64,000 nt of DNA from Citrobacter sp. wls619 (GCF_005281345.1 NZ_SZXJ01000060.1:25475-89474), one strand, 5' to 3'; counted from the stretch's first letter, positions 19,322 through 29,603 are shown. Notes: generated by a model from the sequence alone, not told the origin. Made by a program: numbers and translations.

Positions 19322-20247
19322 CAGTAAACCGAGCGCCCTAACTGTTGAGTTAATTGTTCCAGTACCGCAATACCCGCCAGCGAGTTCCCTGCGGGATCCA
19401 GCTCCGGACTCCAGACCGCAATCGCCATCTCATGCGGCACGATCGCCACAATGCCACCACCGACACCCGATTTCGCCGGCAGACCTACCCGCCAGGCAAA
19501 CTCCCCGGCATTTTGATACATACCGCTGGTCGCCATTAGCGCGTTAATCTGTCGCGCCTGCATCGGCGTGACCACCGGTTCGGTGAGGTGGAAAGCGTTC
19601 CCTTGATTAGCCAGAAACACGAAGGTCCGCGCCAGCTCCACGCAACTCATTTTCAGCGCGCAGTAGTGAAAGTAATTTTGCAGAACGGTCGTCACATCGT
19701 GATGAAAATTACCAAAGGACTTCATCAGCCAGGCGATTGCCGCGTTGCGGGCGGAATGCTCAAACTCAGAGCGAGCAACCGTCGCATCATAAGCAATATC
19801 AGAAACGCCGCTTAATGCACGTACCACTTCCAGCATTCGTTGCCGTGGCGCGCTCAGGCGACCTTGCAGCATATCGCAAACCACCAATGCCCCGGCATTG
19901 ATAAAGGGATTACGCGGTATACCCTGCTCCATTTCCAGCTGCACCAGCGAGTTAAATGGATGACCGGAAGGATCTTTGCCAACACGTTGCCAGATTTCGT
20001 CTTCCTGGTAATGACGCATTGCGACAACCAGGCTAAGCACCTTTGAAATCGACTGAATAGAAAAACGTTCTTGCGCATCCCCCGCCTGATAGTGCTGACC
20101 ATCAACGGTGCAAATGGCAATACCCAGTTTTGAGCCATCAACGGAGGCTAATGCAGGAATATAATCGGCGACTTTTCCCTGACCAATCAGCGGACGAACC
20201 TGCTGCACAATGGTCTCTAAAATTGAATTGTCCATGGCCCTGGCCAC
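19321..20247 (-). CDS. glsB: Glutaminase 2
   Basis: A 308-residue serine-dependent glutaminase, same length and nearly the same sequence as E. coli GlsB (YneH). It converts glutamine to glutamate and ammonia. The catalytic SxxK motif is in [11 protein letters not shown] (Ser about 66), with [10 protein letters not shown] and the conserved [12 protein letters not shown] near the C-terminus. The active pH optimum of GlsB is near neutral, unlike the acid-resistance enzyme GlsA. It is the first gene of a coupled pair with yneG. Confidence 0.96.
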   Translation of the reverse strand: MARAMDNSILETIVQQVRPLIGQGKVADYIPALASVDGSKLGIAICTVDGQHYQAGDAQERFSIQSISKVLSLVVAMRHYQEDEIWQRVGKDPSGHPFNSLVQLEMEQGIPRNPFINAGALVVCDMLQGRLSAPRQRMLEVVRALSGVSDIAYDATVARSEFEHSARNAAIAWLMKSFGNFHHDVTTVLQNYFHYCALKMSCVELARTFVFLANQGNAFHLTEPVVTPMQARQINALMATSGMYQNAGEFAWRVGLPAKSGVGGGIVAIVPHEMAIAVWSPELDPAGNSLAGIAVLEQLTQQLGRSVY

Positions 20248-20309
20248 AACATGCTCCTTGCTCGCAGGTATGAAAGGCCTGCGAGTATAACAGAGCTGAA
20301 TACACAGCG

Positions 20310-21887
20310 TCAGGCCGGAAGACGGAATCTGGCAACGGCCTGCATAAGCTGATGAGATTCATGATGTAACTGAAGGGAGGAATCAGATGCGGCGTTCACC
20401 AGATCGCTGGTCTGTCGGGCTTCGTTATTCAGAGCCTGAAGCTGACTGGTCAACACGTGAATACGCGTTCCTTGATTCATCGTCGCAGCAGAAATGTCAT
20501 TCAATAAGGCGCCAAGATTTTCCACCAGCGATATCACCTGCTGTAAGTTATCATCCAGTCCGTTCACCGCATGAAAGCCCTCATCAATACCCGCTAAGGA
20601 ATGATGAATCAGCGCCTGAATATTCTGCGTGGACTGACTGCTTTTCCTCGCCAACAACCCCACTTCTTTTGCAACAACCGCAAATCCACGCCCTTGTTCA
20701 CCAGCATGCGCAGCTTCAATCGCCGCATTCAACGCCAGAATATTGGTCTGAAACGCGATGCTGTCAATCAGTGAGATGATCCCGCGCATCTCTGATGAAC
20801 GGGCAACAATCGCCTGCATCGACGCATTTACCGTTGCCATCATCCGGTCGCCACCTGCAGCAATATCCCGCGCCTGAACGGCGCGTTGATTCGCCAGTTG
20901 AGCAAAACCGCTGTTATCTTCAACATGTGTTTCCAGAAACGAAATATGTGATGTCACCGTATTTAGCTCATCGCTCTGTTTCGCGGATTGCTGATACAAC
21001 TGTTTATTGCTTTGCGTAAGCTGAGTGATATTCCCCACCATTGAGGTAGTCGCGTCATTCACCTGCTGCACCAGCATACTTAGGCCCTGCTGCATCGCGT
21101 CGATACGGGAGCTCAGTTGTGTCACTTCGCGATTAAACTGGCTCACCTGGGGTGCGGGGCGGGAAAGATCGCCAGCCGCTAATACATCAATATGATCGAT
21201 CAGTCGTCTCAGCGGCGCGATGACCCAGCGGGACATACTGCGCCAGACCAGTACCGCAATCACCACCAGCACAAGAGGAATAAATAAAAAGAGCTGCTGT
21301 AAACGTTCAAGACTGGTCAACAGCTGCTCTCGCCCTTTTTCCGCCTGCTGGCCACTGTCTTGCTGAAAACGTGCATAATTGTCATTAAAGTCTGTCTGAA
21401 ACGCCTGCACAGGCACGGCAAAAAACGCATCAATGCTGTTGGATTGCATTAATCCATCGGCCTGTTCCTGAATACCACTATAAAAGCGCTGATAGCTCTC
21501 CATCAAACCGGGATCCTGATACGGATCCATTGCAAGCCAGGCATCCCATGCCGTTTTTGACTGCGTTAACGCATGCTGGGCTTCTTCCATCAACGGACGC
21601 CAGCTCCCTTCCGAGCCGGTAGCCGCATCCTGCATAAAGTACACGCCGGCGCGATTAAGTAAATCGCTGGCTGATAACAACGCCACCCTTGCTTCATCAA
21701 CCTTCGACTGTTGCAAAAGCACCTGCTGATTATGCTGTTCATTAATCTGCGCGTCTCTGACAGAGGTTGAGAGCATAAGCGAGGATGCAATCTGCAAAAC
21801 AGAGAACAGCGCAATAATACAAATGATACCGGTTAACAGACCAAACTGACGGGGAATAAGGCGACGAAAAATTTGCGTTATGTTCAT
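20310..21887 (-). CDS. Methyl-accepting chemotaxis protein
   Basis: 525 residues from [12 protein letters not shown]; an 18-residue upstream extension lacks a ribosome site, while AAGAG precedes this ATG. It has one N-terminal membrane helix ([20 protein letters not shown]), a helical periplasmic sensor domain of Tar type (about 35-190), a second helix ([17 protein letters not shown]), a HAMP domain and a signalling domain with the conserved tip [28 protein letters not shown]. The C-terminus ends AVARFRLPA, so the CheR-docking NWETF pentapeptide is missing. K-12 has no receptor between glsB and sad. The ligand is unknown. Confidence 0.93.
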   Translation of the reverse strand: MNITQIFRRLIPRQFGLLTGIICIIALFSVLQIASSLMLSTSVRDAQINEQHNQQVLLQQSKVDEARVALLSASDLLNRAGVYFMQDAATGSEGSWRPLMEEAQHALTQSKTAWDAWLAMDPYQDPGLMESYQRFYSGIQEQADGLMQSNSIDAFFAVPVQAFQTDFNDNYARFQQDSGQQAEKGREQLLTSLERLQQLFLFIPLVLVVIAVLVWRSMSRWVIAPLRRLIDHIDVLAAGDLSRPAPQVSQFNREVTQLSSRIDAMQQGLSMLVQQVNDATTSMVGNITQLTQSNKQLYQQSAKQSDELNTVTSHISFLETHVEDNSGFAQLANQRAVQARDIAAGGDRMMATVNASMQAIVARSSEMRGIISLIDSIAFQTNILALNAAIEAAHAGEQGRGFAVVAKEVGLLARKSSQSTQNIQALIHHSLAGIDEGFHAVNGLDDNLQQVISLVENLGALLNDISAATMNQGTRIHVLTSQLQALNNEARQTSDLVNAASDSSLQLHHESHQLMQAVARFRLPA

Positions 21888-21960
21888 ATTACTCTTCTGT
21901 ATCAAGGCGTTAGACGCGAGTGTACGCAGAGTAAATGACAAATTTATTGCAGAATTAAGA

Positions 21961-21984
21961 CGGGTGCCCCTGCAGAGGCACCCG
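21961..21984 (-). terminator. Hairpin downstream of sad
   Basis: Stem CGGGTGCC/GGCACCCG, 8 bp, with an 8-nt loop. On the reverse strand it is followed by GTCTTAATT, a weak U tract. It lies 5 nt after the sad stop and may be a partial terminator ahead of the chemoreceptor gene. Confidence 0.55.
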
Positions 21985-21989
21985 AGCTA

Positions 21990-23378
21990 TCAGAGACGGT
22001 TTTTCCAGACAGTTTGCACATTGCAAAACTCATGCAGACCAAAGTGAGAAAGCTCACGACCAAAACCGCTTTTCTTCACGCCGCCAAAAGCAACACGAGC
22101 ATCACTGGCACTGTAACCATTAATAAACACGCCACCACACTCCAGGCGGGCCGCCATAGTTTGCGCCAGCGCCTCATCCGCGGTAAACAACGTGGCCGAC
22201 AAGCCGAACTCGCTGTCATTAGCCAGTGCTAATGCGTGTTCAGCATCCTTCGCGACGGTAATCGCCGCAACGGGGCCAAACAACTCCTGACGAAATGCCG
22301 TCATTTCCGGCGTAACATCACCCAGCACCGTCACGGCATAGTAATTACCCTGACCGGCGATCTTTTCCCCGCCGAGGAGTAAGCGCGCCCCTTGCGCCAG
22401 TGAGGCTTCAACCTGCTGATGCAACTCATCCCGCAGATCAAAACGTGCCATTGGGCCAAGATCGTTCTCTTCATTTAGCGGATCGCCCATTTTCAGTGCG
22501 CTGGCTGCCGCCACAAAACGTTGGGTGAATTCTGCGGCAATCCCCTCTTCAATAATAAAGCGCTTCGCTGCGGCACAAACCTGCCCGGTATTCTGATAAC
22601 GCCCTGCCACTGCTGCTTTAACGGCTAAATCAAGGTCTGCATCATTAAGTACGATAAACGGATCGGAACCCCCTAACTCAAGCACGCATTTCTTCAGCGC
22701 AGCACCGGCCTGAGCGCCAATCGCAGCCCCTGCCCGCACGCTGCCCGTCACGGTTATCGCTGCGATACGCGGGTCATTAATCATCTGGCTAACCCCGGCG
22801 TTATCGGCATTAACCCAGCCATATACCCCAGCCGGTATTTCCGCATCGCTAAACACCTGGGCGATAATCGCGGCACAACCGGTCACATTCGGTGCATGCT
22901 TTAACAGATAGCCATTTCCGGCCAGCAAAATCGGTACCGCGCCGCGCATAACCTGCCAGAGCGGAAAGTTCCACGGCATGATCGCCAGAATAGTTCCCAG
23001 GGGACGGTACTCAATCACGGCCTGGTTATTCTCAACCTGCGTTGCCTCGGTACTGAGCATCGCTGGCCCATGTTCGGCGTACCAGTCACATAATGCCGCA
23101 GACTTTGCCACTTCCGCACGAGCCTGCCTGACGGGCTTACCCATTTCACGCGAGATACACTGCGCCATTTCTTCGGCGCGTTCACGCAGCGCCTGTCCGA
23201 CCCGGCGCAACATCTGTGCGCGATGGGCGACGGTCGTGTGTTTCCATGCGTTGAATCCCGTCGCCGCCAGATTCAGCGCGTGGGTAATCTCATCGGCGCT
23301 GGCCCACGGCATTGCCGTCAGCATTTCGCCACAGGTCGGGTCAACGGAAATAGCATGTGTTGCTGCTGTGATGGTCAT
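21990..23378 (-). CDS. sad: NAD-dependent succinate semialdehyde dehydrogenase
   Basis: 462 residues from MTITAATHAIS, matching the length and start of E. coli Sad (YneI); a 7-residue upstream extension is unlikely because AGAGAGG lies before this ATG. Aldehyde dehydrogenase motifs are clear: MPWNFPLWQ, VTGSVRAGAAIG, catalytic glutamate in LELGGSDPF and catalytic cysteine in NTGQVCAAAKRF. It oxidises succinate semialdehyde to succinate in 4-aminobutyrate and putrescine breakdown. It is divergent from the LysR regulator gene yneJ. Confidence 0.95.
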   Translation of the reverse strand: MTITAATHAISVDPTCGEMLTAMPWASADEITHALNLAATGFNAWKHTTVAHRAQMLRRVGQALRERAEEMAQCISREMGKPVRQARAEVAKSAALCDWYAEHGPAMLSTEATQVENNQAVIEYRPLGTILAIMPWNFPLWQVMRGAVPILLAGNGYLLKHAPNVTGCAAIIAQVFSDAEIPAGVYGWVNADNAGVSQMINDPRIAAITVTGSVRAGAAIGAQAGAALKKCVLELGGSDPFIVLNDADLDLAVKAAVAGRYQNTGQVCAAAKRFIIEEGIAAEFTQRFVAAASALKMGDPLNEENDLGPMARFDLRDELHQQVEASLAQGARLLLGGEKIAGQGNYYAVTVLGDVTPEMTAFRQELFGPVAAITVAKDAEHALALANDSEFGLSATLFTADEALAQTMAARLECGGVFINGYSASDARVAFGGVKKSGFGRELSHFGLHEFCNVQTVWKNRL

Positions 23379-23399
23379 AAGTGCCTCTCTTTCTCGCAA

Positions 23400-23460
23400 G
23401 GTATGGTTATATCATGCGCAGGTTTACTCTTTCTGAAAAATGAATAATATTAACCATACC
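23400..23460. promoter_or_regulatory. Inverted repeat pair in the sad/yneJ divergent promoter region
   Basis: GGTATGGTTA at 23400-23409 and its exact complement TAACCATACC at 23451-23460 flank the 100-bp gap between sad and its LysR-type neighbour. The arms are 41 nt apart, about four helical turns. This fits two binding sites for one regulator (probably YneJ/PtrR) that could interact by looping. The repeat is seen directly; the regulator assignment is inferred. Confidence 0.55.
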
Positions 23461-23480
23461 ATTCACGAATAGAGAAAATT

Positions 23481-24356
23481 ATGGACCTGACGCAACTGGA
23501 AATGTTCAATGCCGTCGCAGAGACTGGCAGCATCACGCAGGCAGCGGCGAAGGTGCATCGCGTGCCGTCCAACCTCACCACGCGTATTCGCCAGCTTGAA
23601 GCGGACCTTGGCGTCGATCTGTTTATTCGTGAAAATCAACGTCTGCGACTATCTCCCTCCGGGCACAATTTTTTGCGTTACAGCCAACGGATCCTGGCGC
23701 TGGTAGAAGAAGCGCGGATGGTGGTCGCAGGAGATGAACCACAGGGATTGTTCTCTCTGGGGTCGCTGGAAAGTACAGCCGCCGTGCGTATTCCGGCCAC
23801 ACTTGCCGAATATAATCAGCGCTACCCTAAAATCCAGTTTGCCCTGGCAACAGGACCGTCCGGTACCATGCTGGACGGTGTGCTGGATGGTACGCTGAAC
23901 GCCGCTTTTGCCGATGGCCCTATAACTCATCCAGGTCTTGAAGGTATGCCGGTGTACCGTGAAGAGATGATGATTGTCACCCCACACGGGCACCCGCCTA
24001 TAAAACGGGCCAGCGATGTGAATGGTTACAATATCTATGCCTTTCGCGCCAACTGTTCATATCGCCGCCATTTTGAAAGCTGGTTTCACGCCGATCGTGC
24101 GATGCCGGGCACAATCCATGAGATGGAGTCCTACCACGGCATGTTGGCCTGTGTGATTGCGGGGGCGGGGATCGCGCTGATTCCGCGTTCTATGCTGGAA
24201 AGCATGCCAGGCCACCATCAGGTCAATGCCTGGCCGCTCAGTGAAAACTGGCGTTGGTTAAATACGTGGCTGGTCTGGCGTCGGGGGGCGATGACGCGAC
24301 AGCTGGAAGCATTTATTGAGGTACTGGAACCTCAGCTGTCGCAGAATGCAGATTAA
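23481..24356 (+). CDS. yneJ: LysR-family regulator YneJ (PtrR)
   Basis: 291 residues. An N-terminal LysR helix-turn-helix ([20 protein letters not shown], then [22 protein letters not shown]) is followed by a periplasmic-binding-type effector domain. Position and divergence from sad match E. coli YneJ, which has been linked to putrescine/GABA utilisation. The stop codon (TAA 24354-24356) overlaps the stop of the converging DeoR gene by 3 bp. Confidence 0.93.
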   Translation: MDLTQLEMFNAVAETGSITQAAAKVHRVPSNLTTRIRQLEADLGVDLFIRENQRLRLSPSGHNFLRYSQRILALVEEARMVVAGDEPQGLFSLGSLESTAAVRIPATLAEYNQRYPKIQFALATGPSGTMLDGVLDGTLNAAFADGPITHPGLEGMPVYREEMMIVTPHGHPPIKRASDVNGYNIYAFRANCSYRRHFESWFHADRAMPGTIHEMESYHGMLACVIAGAGIALIPRSMLESMPGHHQVNAWPLSENWRWLNTWLVWRRGAMTRQLEAFIEVLEPQLSQNAD

Positions 24357-25114
24357 CTGGCGAACGTCAGATGGCAAGGCAGTTGCTCAAGCTGCTGCCG
24401 TACCTCTTCATTGAGTCGGGCATCGGTCACGATATCCGTCAACGCATCCAGATGTGTGACGTTGAAAAGTGACCATGCACCGTATTTTGAACTGTCTGCC
24501 AGCAGGACGCGACGTTTGGCGTTTGCAACCAGGTCACGCTTCAGACCAGCCTTTTCTTCCGTCGGTGCGGTGATCCCGCGGGCCAGGTCCCAGCCGTTAC
24601 AGCTTAGAAACGCGATATCCGGCCACACGTTTTGCAGCAGTTTACGCCCGTGCTCGCCGATACAGGACTGGCTGGAGTCATCAATGCGCCCGCCAATGAT
24701 CGTCACTTCAATTTGCTTGAACTCAGAAAGAAATAGCGCAATGTGCAAATCGCTGGTGATGACGCGCAACGGCAGATGGGTAAGCTGGCGCGCCAGTTCA
24801 ATCATCGTCGTTCCCGCATCCAGGACAATGGCGTCCCCGGCTTTCACCAGGCTTGCCGCCGCGCTGGCAATAGCCTGTTTTTCCATCAGGCTACGCTGCA
24901 TTTTCTCATGCGTGGTCGGTTGCGAAGGGATAAACCGGTTAAGCGTCACGCCGCCGTGAGTACGGCTGATAACACCTTCCTGATCGAGTTTAATCAGGTC
25001 GCGGCGAATGGTCGCCGGCGAGGCCTGAGTCACAGCAACAAGCTGTTCAACCGTTGCCAGATTATGCCCTTTCAGATAATCCATAATCTGTTCTAACCGA
25101 TTATATCCCTTCAT
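24353..25114 (-). CDS. DeoR-family regulator of the acid-sugar cluster
   Basis: 253 residues. The N-terminal helix-turn-helix ([33 protein letters not shown], residues 8-40 region) and the C-terminal DeoR effector domain ([23 protein letters not shown]) are clear. It starts 1 nt after the pdxA2 stop on the same strand, so it is the last gene of that operon and probably its autoregulated repressor or activator. DeoR-type sensors usually bind phosphorylated sugars, which fits the 4-phospho acid made by the kinase in this operon. A candidate operator is at 27382-27401. Confidence 0.9.
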   Translation of the reverse strand: MKGYNRLEQIMDYLKGHNLATVEQLVAVTQASPATIRRDLIKLDQEGVISRTHGGVTLNRFIPSQPTTHEKMQRSLMEKQAIASAAASLVKAGDAIVLDAGTTMIELARQLTHLPLRVITSDLHIALFLSEFKQIEVTIIGGRIDDSSQSCIGEHGRKLLQNVWPDIAFLSCNGWDLARGITAPTEEKAGLKRDLVANAKRRVLLADSSKYGAWSLFNVTHLDALTDIVTDARLNEEVRQQLEQLPCHLTFAS

Positions 25115-25115
25115 T

Positions 25116-26102
25116 TTAATCCCGCGTAATTTGCATTGCTAACTGGATGGACACGGCCATGCTCTCAGACTTGGCTTTACCTGTCCAGGCAATATCAAAC
25201 GCCGTGCCGTGGTCTGCAGAAGTGCGAATAAATGGCAATCCGGCGGTGATATTCACCCCATCATAGAATCCCAGCAATTTTAGCGGAATATGGCCCTGAT
25301 CGTGATACATCGCCACCACCATGTCATACATACCTTCGTGGCACTGCATAAAGACCGTATCCGGTGGGCAAGGCCCGGTAACATTCAGCCCCTGCTCCCG
25401 CATAGCCTGTACCGCTGGCCCGACTATGGTTATCTCTTCATCACCAAACAGACCGTTTTCCCCGGCATGGGGATTAACACCCGCTACCGCAATACGTGGA
25501 TTATCAAACCCGACACGACGCAGGAAATCATCTGCGACCTGAATGACTGTTTTCACACGCTGTTCACTGAGCGTATCAAGGAATTTACGCAGTGCAATAT
25601 GCGTGGTGACATGGATCACCTTAAGCTGTTCGGTATACAGCACCATCGCGTAGTCTTTGCTGTTCGTCAGTTGCGCCAGTAATTCGGTATGGCCGGGATA
25701 ATGATGTCCCGCCATGTGCAGTGCTTCTTTATTCAGCGGTGCCGTGGCAATGGCTTTCACTTCCCCACTGAGCGCCAGCGCGGTGGCGCGCTTAATACAG
25801 CGGTATGCCAGATCGCCAGCCTGTGCCTGGACCACGCCCGGTTCAAGCGCAGCAGGATCGGCAAGGGGTTCATCAATTACATTGATAACTCCGGGGGCGA
25901 ATTGTGCCTGGGTGACGTTATCAATCACCCGGAGTTCCGCAGGCGGCGTGACGTTTAATGCCTGGATGCGCCTCAGCGTTTGTGCACAACCCACAACCAC
26001 GACCGGCGCGCCAGACAAGTCTCCCTCCACCAACGATTTAATAATGATCTCCGGTCCAATACCTGCCGGGTCGCCCATGGTTACCGCTATCGTGTTATTC
26101 AC
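25116..26102 (-). CDS. pdxA2: PdxA2-type 4-phospho-acid-sugar dehydrogenase
   Basis: 328 residues of the PdxA fold: [11 protein letters not shown] (residues 9-19), TAPLNKEAL, the metal-binding HYPGHTELL (about 134-142), [11 protein letters not shown] and [11 protein letters not shown]. PdxA2 proteins partnered with DUF1537 kinases oxidise and decarboxylate D-threonate or D-erythronate 4-phosphate to dihydroxyacetone phosphate (established for related operons). The gene overlaps the kinase gene by 8 bp. Biosynthetic pdxA would lie with ksgA/apaG instead, so this is the catabolic paralogue. Exact substrate stereochemistry is not readable from sequence. Confidence 0.9.
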   Translation of the reverse strand: MNNTIAVTMGDPAGIGPEIIIKSLVEGDLSGAPVVVVGCAQTLRRIQALNVTPPAELRVIDNVTQAQFAPGVINVIDEPLADPAALEPGVVQAQAGDLAYRCIKRATALALSGEVKAIATAPLNKEALHMAGHHYPGHTELLAQLTNSKDYAMVLYTEQLKVIHVTTHIALRKFLDTLSEQRVKTVIQVADDFLRRVGFDNPRIAVAGVNPHAGENGLFGDEEITIVGPAVQAMREQGLNVTGPCPPDTVFMQCHEGMYDMVVAMYHDQGHIPLKLLGFYDGVNITAGLPFIRTSADHGTAFDIAWTGKAKSESMAVSIQLAMQITRD

Positions 26103-27339
26103 TCATTTTCTCCTCGATATAATTCAAAACCTGACGCAGAGTGGTTTCGTCACCGAATCCCCCTGCTTTTGTCATAACCGGGCGTTGCCAGTAGCTACCG
26201 GCAAGATGACCGTACGGTACACACTGGGCCACACGGTCGGTAATACGGAATCCTGTTGCCTCCAGCGCATCGGCGATCGCCATCGCGACATCACCGCCGG
26301 AAAGATACAGCGCGCCAGGTGAGACTTCGTGCAGCACCTGGCGGGTAAGCTGTCCAAGAAACTGGCAAATTGTTTCACCGAGCTGCGCGCGGCTCATCTG
26401 CAGGTGCGCACACAGTATTGGAATGTGATGACGAGCTTCGCTGTCGGGACAGGTGTGAACGATGCAGTGTTTGCCTGAGATGAGAACCCTGGCGATACGC
26501 TGCACATACTCTGTCAGGCTGCCACTGAAGATATTTGCGATATCAATGAATACAGTCTCCACCCGCGGGTCCTGACACACTGCAGCAATCTGCTGTTGAG
26601 CGATTTCACTCATTGAGCCCACTACCGCCAGTAAACACTGTGAGGACGGTGCCCGGACATGGCGGGCCAGCGCGTCACAGATCCCGGCAGACCCCACCAG
26701 CAGCGGCGGTTCCTCCTGCATCAGCGCTTCCGTAGCAATGACATCAAGATCGGTCTGCGTGCGGGCATCCACCACCCAGATTTGTGGCGTTTTCGCAACA
26801 GGCTCTCTGAGGTGCTGCAGATAGTCGTTCAGGGACATGGCCCGACACGTAATGGCGGTTTGCGCCTGTAACACCTCACAGATATCGGCGCTAATGACCG
26901 GCGTTTTCGGATCGCTGGCAAATTCAGTCTGCGTTACCGGAATACCGTTAACGAGGCACTGCCCCTGCTCAGTGGTACGCCCGGCTGAGGGACAAGCCAG
27001 TGCCACGATGGCCCGCTTTTTACCTGTAATCCGCATTAACGCGTCCAGTTCGGCCCCTGGGTTTCCGCGCAATGTTGAATCCATTTTCTTAAGCCACTGC
27101 GTCTGAGGGCCTGCCTGACTGGCAACAGCCAGCTCACGTACTCTGGCGGCGGCCTGCCCTGTCTCCAGCGCACGACTGTCCGTGTTGATGACCAGCACAT
27201 CTGCATCATCGGCACAGGGCAATGTGAAAGCGACATTCACCGTCATACCCGTCAGTGCCAGACTTACCCCCGCATCATTACCACCAGTAAAGTCGTCGGC
27301 AATCACCAGTACCTGCGGCCTTGCTACCTGTCTACTCAT
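26095..27339 (-). CDS. Four-carbon acid-sugar kinase (DUF1537 / DtnK-like)
   Basis: 414 residues from MSRQVARPQVLVIADDF; GGAG lies 6 nt before this ATG, whereas the open frame's first ATG 14 codons upstream sits in the promoter region. The N-terminal substrate domain has IADDFTGGNDAG (residues 13-24) and KKMDSTLRGNPG. The C-terminal nucleotide domain has LYLSGGDVAMAIADAL. Members phosphorylate D-threonate, L-threonate, D-erythronate or similar acids at O4. With PdxA2 downstream, D-threonate or D-erythronate is most likely. It is the first gene of the leftward operon. Confidence 0.88.
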   Translation of the reverse strand: MSRQVARPQVLVIADDFTGGNDAGVSLALTGMTVNVAFTLPCADDADVLVINTDSRALETGQAAARVRELAVASQAGPQTQWLKKMDSTLRGNPGAELDALMRITGKKRAIVALACPSAGRTTEQGQCLVNGIPVTQTEFASDPKTPVISADICEVLQAQTAITCRAMSLNDYLQHLREPVAKTPQIWVVDARTQTDLDVIATEALMQEEPPLLVGSAGICDALARHVRAPSSQCLLAVVGSMSEIAQQQIAAVCQDPRVETVFIDIANIFSGSLTEYVQRIARVLISGKHCIVHTCPDSEARHHIPILCAHLQMSRAQLGETICQFLGQLTRQVLHEVSPGALYLSGGDVAMAIADALEATGFRITDRVAQCVPYGHLAGSYWQRPVMTKAGGFGDETTLRQVLNYIEEKMSE

Positions 27340-27381
27340 CCATGCTCCGGGTTGTTGTATGTTGATAATGATTATATTCAA

Positions 27382-27401
27382 TCACATTTGATTAAATGTG
27401 A
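27382..27401. promoter_or_regulatory. Palindromic operator in the divergent acid-sugar promoter region
   Basis: TCACATTT-GATT-AAATGTGA is a perfect 8-4-8 inverted repeat between the kinase gene and the iron alcohol dehydrogenase gene. Its arms are in the opposite order to a CRP site. It is the best candidate for the operator of the DeoR-type regulator at 24353. Confidence 0.6.
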
Positions 27402-27415
27402 GCAAGTTCAAGTTA
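27394..27415 (+). promoter_or_regulatory. Possible CRP site
   Basis: AAATGTGA, then six bases, then TCAAGTT. The left half is a full CRP half-site and the right half is degenerate. It overlaps the right arm of the palindrome. Catabolite control would suit a sugar-acid operon, but the match is only half convincing. Confidence 0.35.
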
Positions 27416-27510
27416 TTCGGTTCCGAGATAAATTATAAATTTAGCCCATGATGCAATCGTTCCTGAATCTCAGTGAGCGAATTCAATCACTCGAACAACA
27501 GGAGAATGTT

Positions 27511-28668
27511 GTGGCAACAATCAATAGCACCGTAATTAGCGGTTCGAATGCCATCCCCGCACTGGAGCCGTTACTGGCGGGGAAACGCCAGCTGTTACTG
27601 GTGACGGATAGCAATATTGTCCGGCTTGACGCGGTAACACAGATCCGCAACTTACTGGCCAGCGATGGACGTCATGTGGCTCTGATTGACAATGTGCCTG
27701 CAGAACCCGGGCATCACGATGTCAGCGCACTATTAAAAAACGTACAAGATCTCAACGTAGAAATGGTTATCGGTATCGGCGGAGGCAGCGTACTGGATGT
27801 GGCGAAACTGCTCTCCGTCTTATGCCATCCTGAATCTCCGACGCTCGACGCCATGCTGGCAGGAGAAAAACCGCTGCAACGCGTTGCTTCTGTGTTGATC
27901 CCCGCCACGGCAGGTACAGGGTCTGAAGCAACCCCGAATGCCATTCTGGCTATCCCGGAGCAAAACACCAAAGTCGGTATTATCTCTCCCGTGCTGTTAC
28001 CGGATTTCGTGGCCCTGTTGCCAGAACTCACCACCAGCATGCCGGCGCATATTGTCTCGTCCACTGGCATTGACGCGTTATGTCATCTGATCGAATGCTT
28101 TACCGCTACCGTCGCCAATCCGGTAAGCGATAACGCGGCACTCATTGGCCTGCGTAAGCTACTCAACCATATCGAAACCTCCGTCAATGAGCCGGAAAAC
28201 CTGCTGGCCAAACTGGAGATGCTGTGGGCATCGTATTACGGCGGTGTGGCGATTAATCATGCCGGTACTCACCTGGTTCACGCGCTCTCTTACCCGCTTG
28301 GCGGTCGATACCATCTCCCACATGGCGTCGCTAACGCCATTCTGTTAGCACCCTGCATGCAAGTGATTCGCCCTTTTGTGGTCGACAAGTTTGCCCTGGT
28401 ATGGGATCTGCTGCCTGACGCTGACCTCACACTCAGTGCCGAAGAAAAATCCTGCGCCCTGGTGGAGTACTTCTCCACACTGGTGAAACGCCTGAACCTA
28501 CCCGATAACCTGGCAACGCTTGGTGTACCGTCTACTGATATTCCCGCACTGGCCGATGCCGCACTGAACGTAAAGCGCCTGATGAATAATGCTCCCTGCA
28601 AGGTGAGCCATAACGATATTCAGGCCATTTATCAAACTCTGTTTCCAGAACTGATGACAAAGGAGTGA
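27511..28668 (+). CDS. Iron-containing alcohol dehydrogenase
   Basis: 385 residues from a GTG start (VATINSTVISG) with AGGAGA 6 nt upstream. An ATG 21 codons earlier (27448) has no ribosome site, and the added residues do not look like the family. Group III dehydrogenase motifs are present: GIGGGSVLDVAK (about 88-99), PATAGTGSEAT and the metal-binding TGIDALCH (Asp about 188, His about 192), with further ligands in NHAGTHLVHAL and HLPHG. It oxidises or reduces a small alcohol/aldehyde with NAD(P). As first gene of the rightward operon it probably acts on a hydroxyacid or aldehyde made by the downstream aldolase. Confidence 0.88.
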   Translation: MATINSTVISGSNAIPALEPLLAGKRQLLLVTDSNIVRLDAVTQIRNLLASDGRHVALIDNVPAEPGHHDVSALLKNVQDLNVEMVIGIGGGSVLDVAKLLSVLCHPESPTLDAMLAGEKPLQRVASVLIPATAGTGSEATPNAILAIPEQNTKVGIISPVLLPDFVALLPELTTSMPAHIVSSTGIDALCHLIECFTATVANPVSDNAALIGLRKLLNHIETSVNEPENLLAKLEMLWASYYGGVAINHAGTHLVHALSYPLGGRYHLPHGVANAILLAPCMQVIRPFVVDKFALVWDLLPDADLTLSAEEKSCALVEYFSTLVKRLNLPDNLATLGVPSTDIPALADAALNVKRLMNNAPCKVSHNDIQAIYQTLFPELMTKE

Positions 28669-28671
28669 ATA

Positions 28672-29556
28672 ATGAGTAGCAAAATCCGAGGAGTACTGAC
28701 GGCAATCGTTACCCCGTTCAACCACGACGGCGGGCTTAACCTTAAAGAACTGAGAAACCAGGTAAACCGCCAGTTAAACGCCGGAAACGGTATTTTCTGC
28801 GGCGGGACCAACGGCGAATTCTTTGTACTTAACGAAGATGAAAAAATCGCCGTCACGCGGACCTGTGTAGAGGAAGTGGCGGGTCGGGCACATGTAGTGG
28901 CACACATTGGCGAAATATCTACCCGTGAAACCATCCGCCTGGGTAAACAGATTGAAAAGCTGGGTGTCGATGCGGTGTCGGTCATTACCCCGTACTTTGT
29001 TCCTCTAAAACAGCCTGAGCTCATTGCCCATTACACCGCGATTGCCGATGCGCTCTCCGTCCCGGTATTTCTCTATAACATTCCGGCGCGGACGGGAAAC
29101 ACCATTGAGCCTCAAACTGCCAGAGTGCTGGCGGCACACCCGAACATTATCGGGATCAAAGACAGTGCTGGCAGTTATGAAAGTCTTAGCGGCTTCCTGG
29201 ACGCAGTTAAAGATATCGAGGGATTTGATGTGCTGAATGGTCCAGATTCACTCATTCACCAGGGGTTTGTTGATGGCTGTTCCGCCTGTATTTCGGGGCT
29301 GGCTAACGTCGCACCACAAGAAATCAACGCGATCTGGTCTCGCTTTAACGCCGGTGACGTTGCCGGGTCGCATCAGGCTCAGGAGAGCGTCACGGGTCTG
29401 CGCACCGATCTCTATAAAGTGGCCTTCTCTCCGGCTGCGGTAAAAAAAGCATTACAAATCATGGGCCATGACGTGGGCGCAAGTCGTTACGCTGTCACGT
29501 TTGATGCGCATCAGGAACGCCAGATTCAGCAAATTATCAATAACTATTTGCGATAG
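28672..29556 (+). CDS. DapA/NanA-family aldolase or dehydratase
   Basis: 294 residues, a TIM-barrel class I lyase. GGTNGEFF (about 43-50), Tyr in VFLYNIPARTG (about 136) and the Schiff-base lysine in IIGIKDSAGSYESL (about 164) are all present. Members condense or cleave pyruvate and an aldehyde. It is not the lysine-pathway dapA. Located 3 bp after the alcohol dehydrogenase stop, it is cotranscribed. A 2-keto-3-deoxy acid aldolase role is plausible, but no dehydratase that would make such a substrate is encoded here. Confidence 0.88.
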   Translation: MSSKIRGVLTAIVTPFNHDGGLNLKELRNQVNRQLNAGNGIFCGGTNGEFFVLNEDEKIAVTRTCVEEVAGRAHVVAHIGEISTRETIRLGKQIEKLGVDAVSVITPYFVPLKQPELIAHYTAIADALSVPVFLYNIPARTGNTIEPQTARVLAAHPNIIGIKDSAGSYESLSGFLDAVKDIEGFDVLNGPDSLIHQGFVDGCSACISGLANVAPQEINAIWSRFNAGDVAGSHQAQESVTGLRTDLYKVAFSPAAVKKALQIMGHDVGASRYAVTFDAHQERQIQQIINNYLR

Positions 29557-29576
29557 ACATTTTTACAGCGGCGGCA

Positions 29577-29594
29577 ACGCCGCTTAACTAACAG
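29577..29594 (+). other. Intercistronic hairpin with GCAA tetraloop
   Basis: Stem AGCGGCG/CGCCGCT with a GCAA (GNRA) loop in the 47-bp gap before the 2-hydroxyacid dehydrogenase gene. There is no U tract, so an mRNA-stability element is likelier than a terminator. Confidence 0.5.
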
Positions 29595-29603
29595 GATTGT
29601 GAT

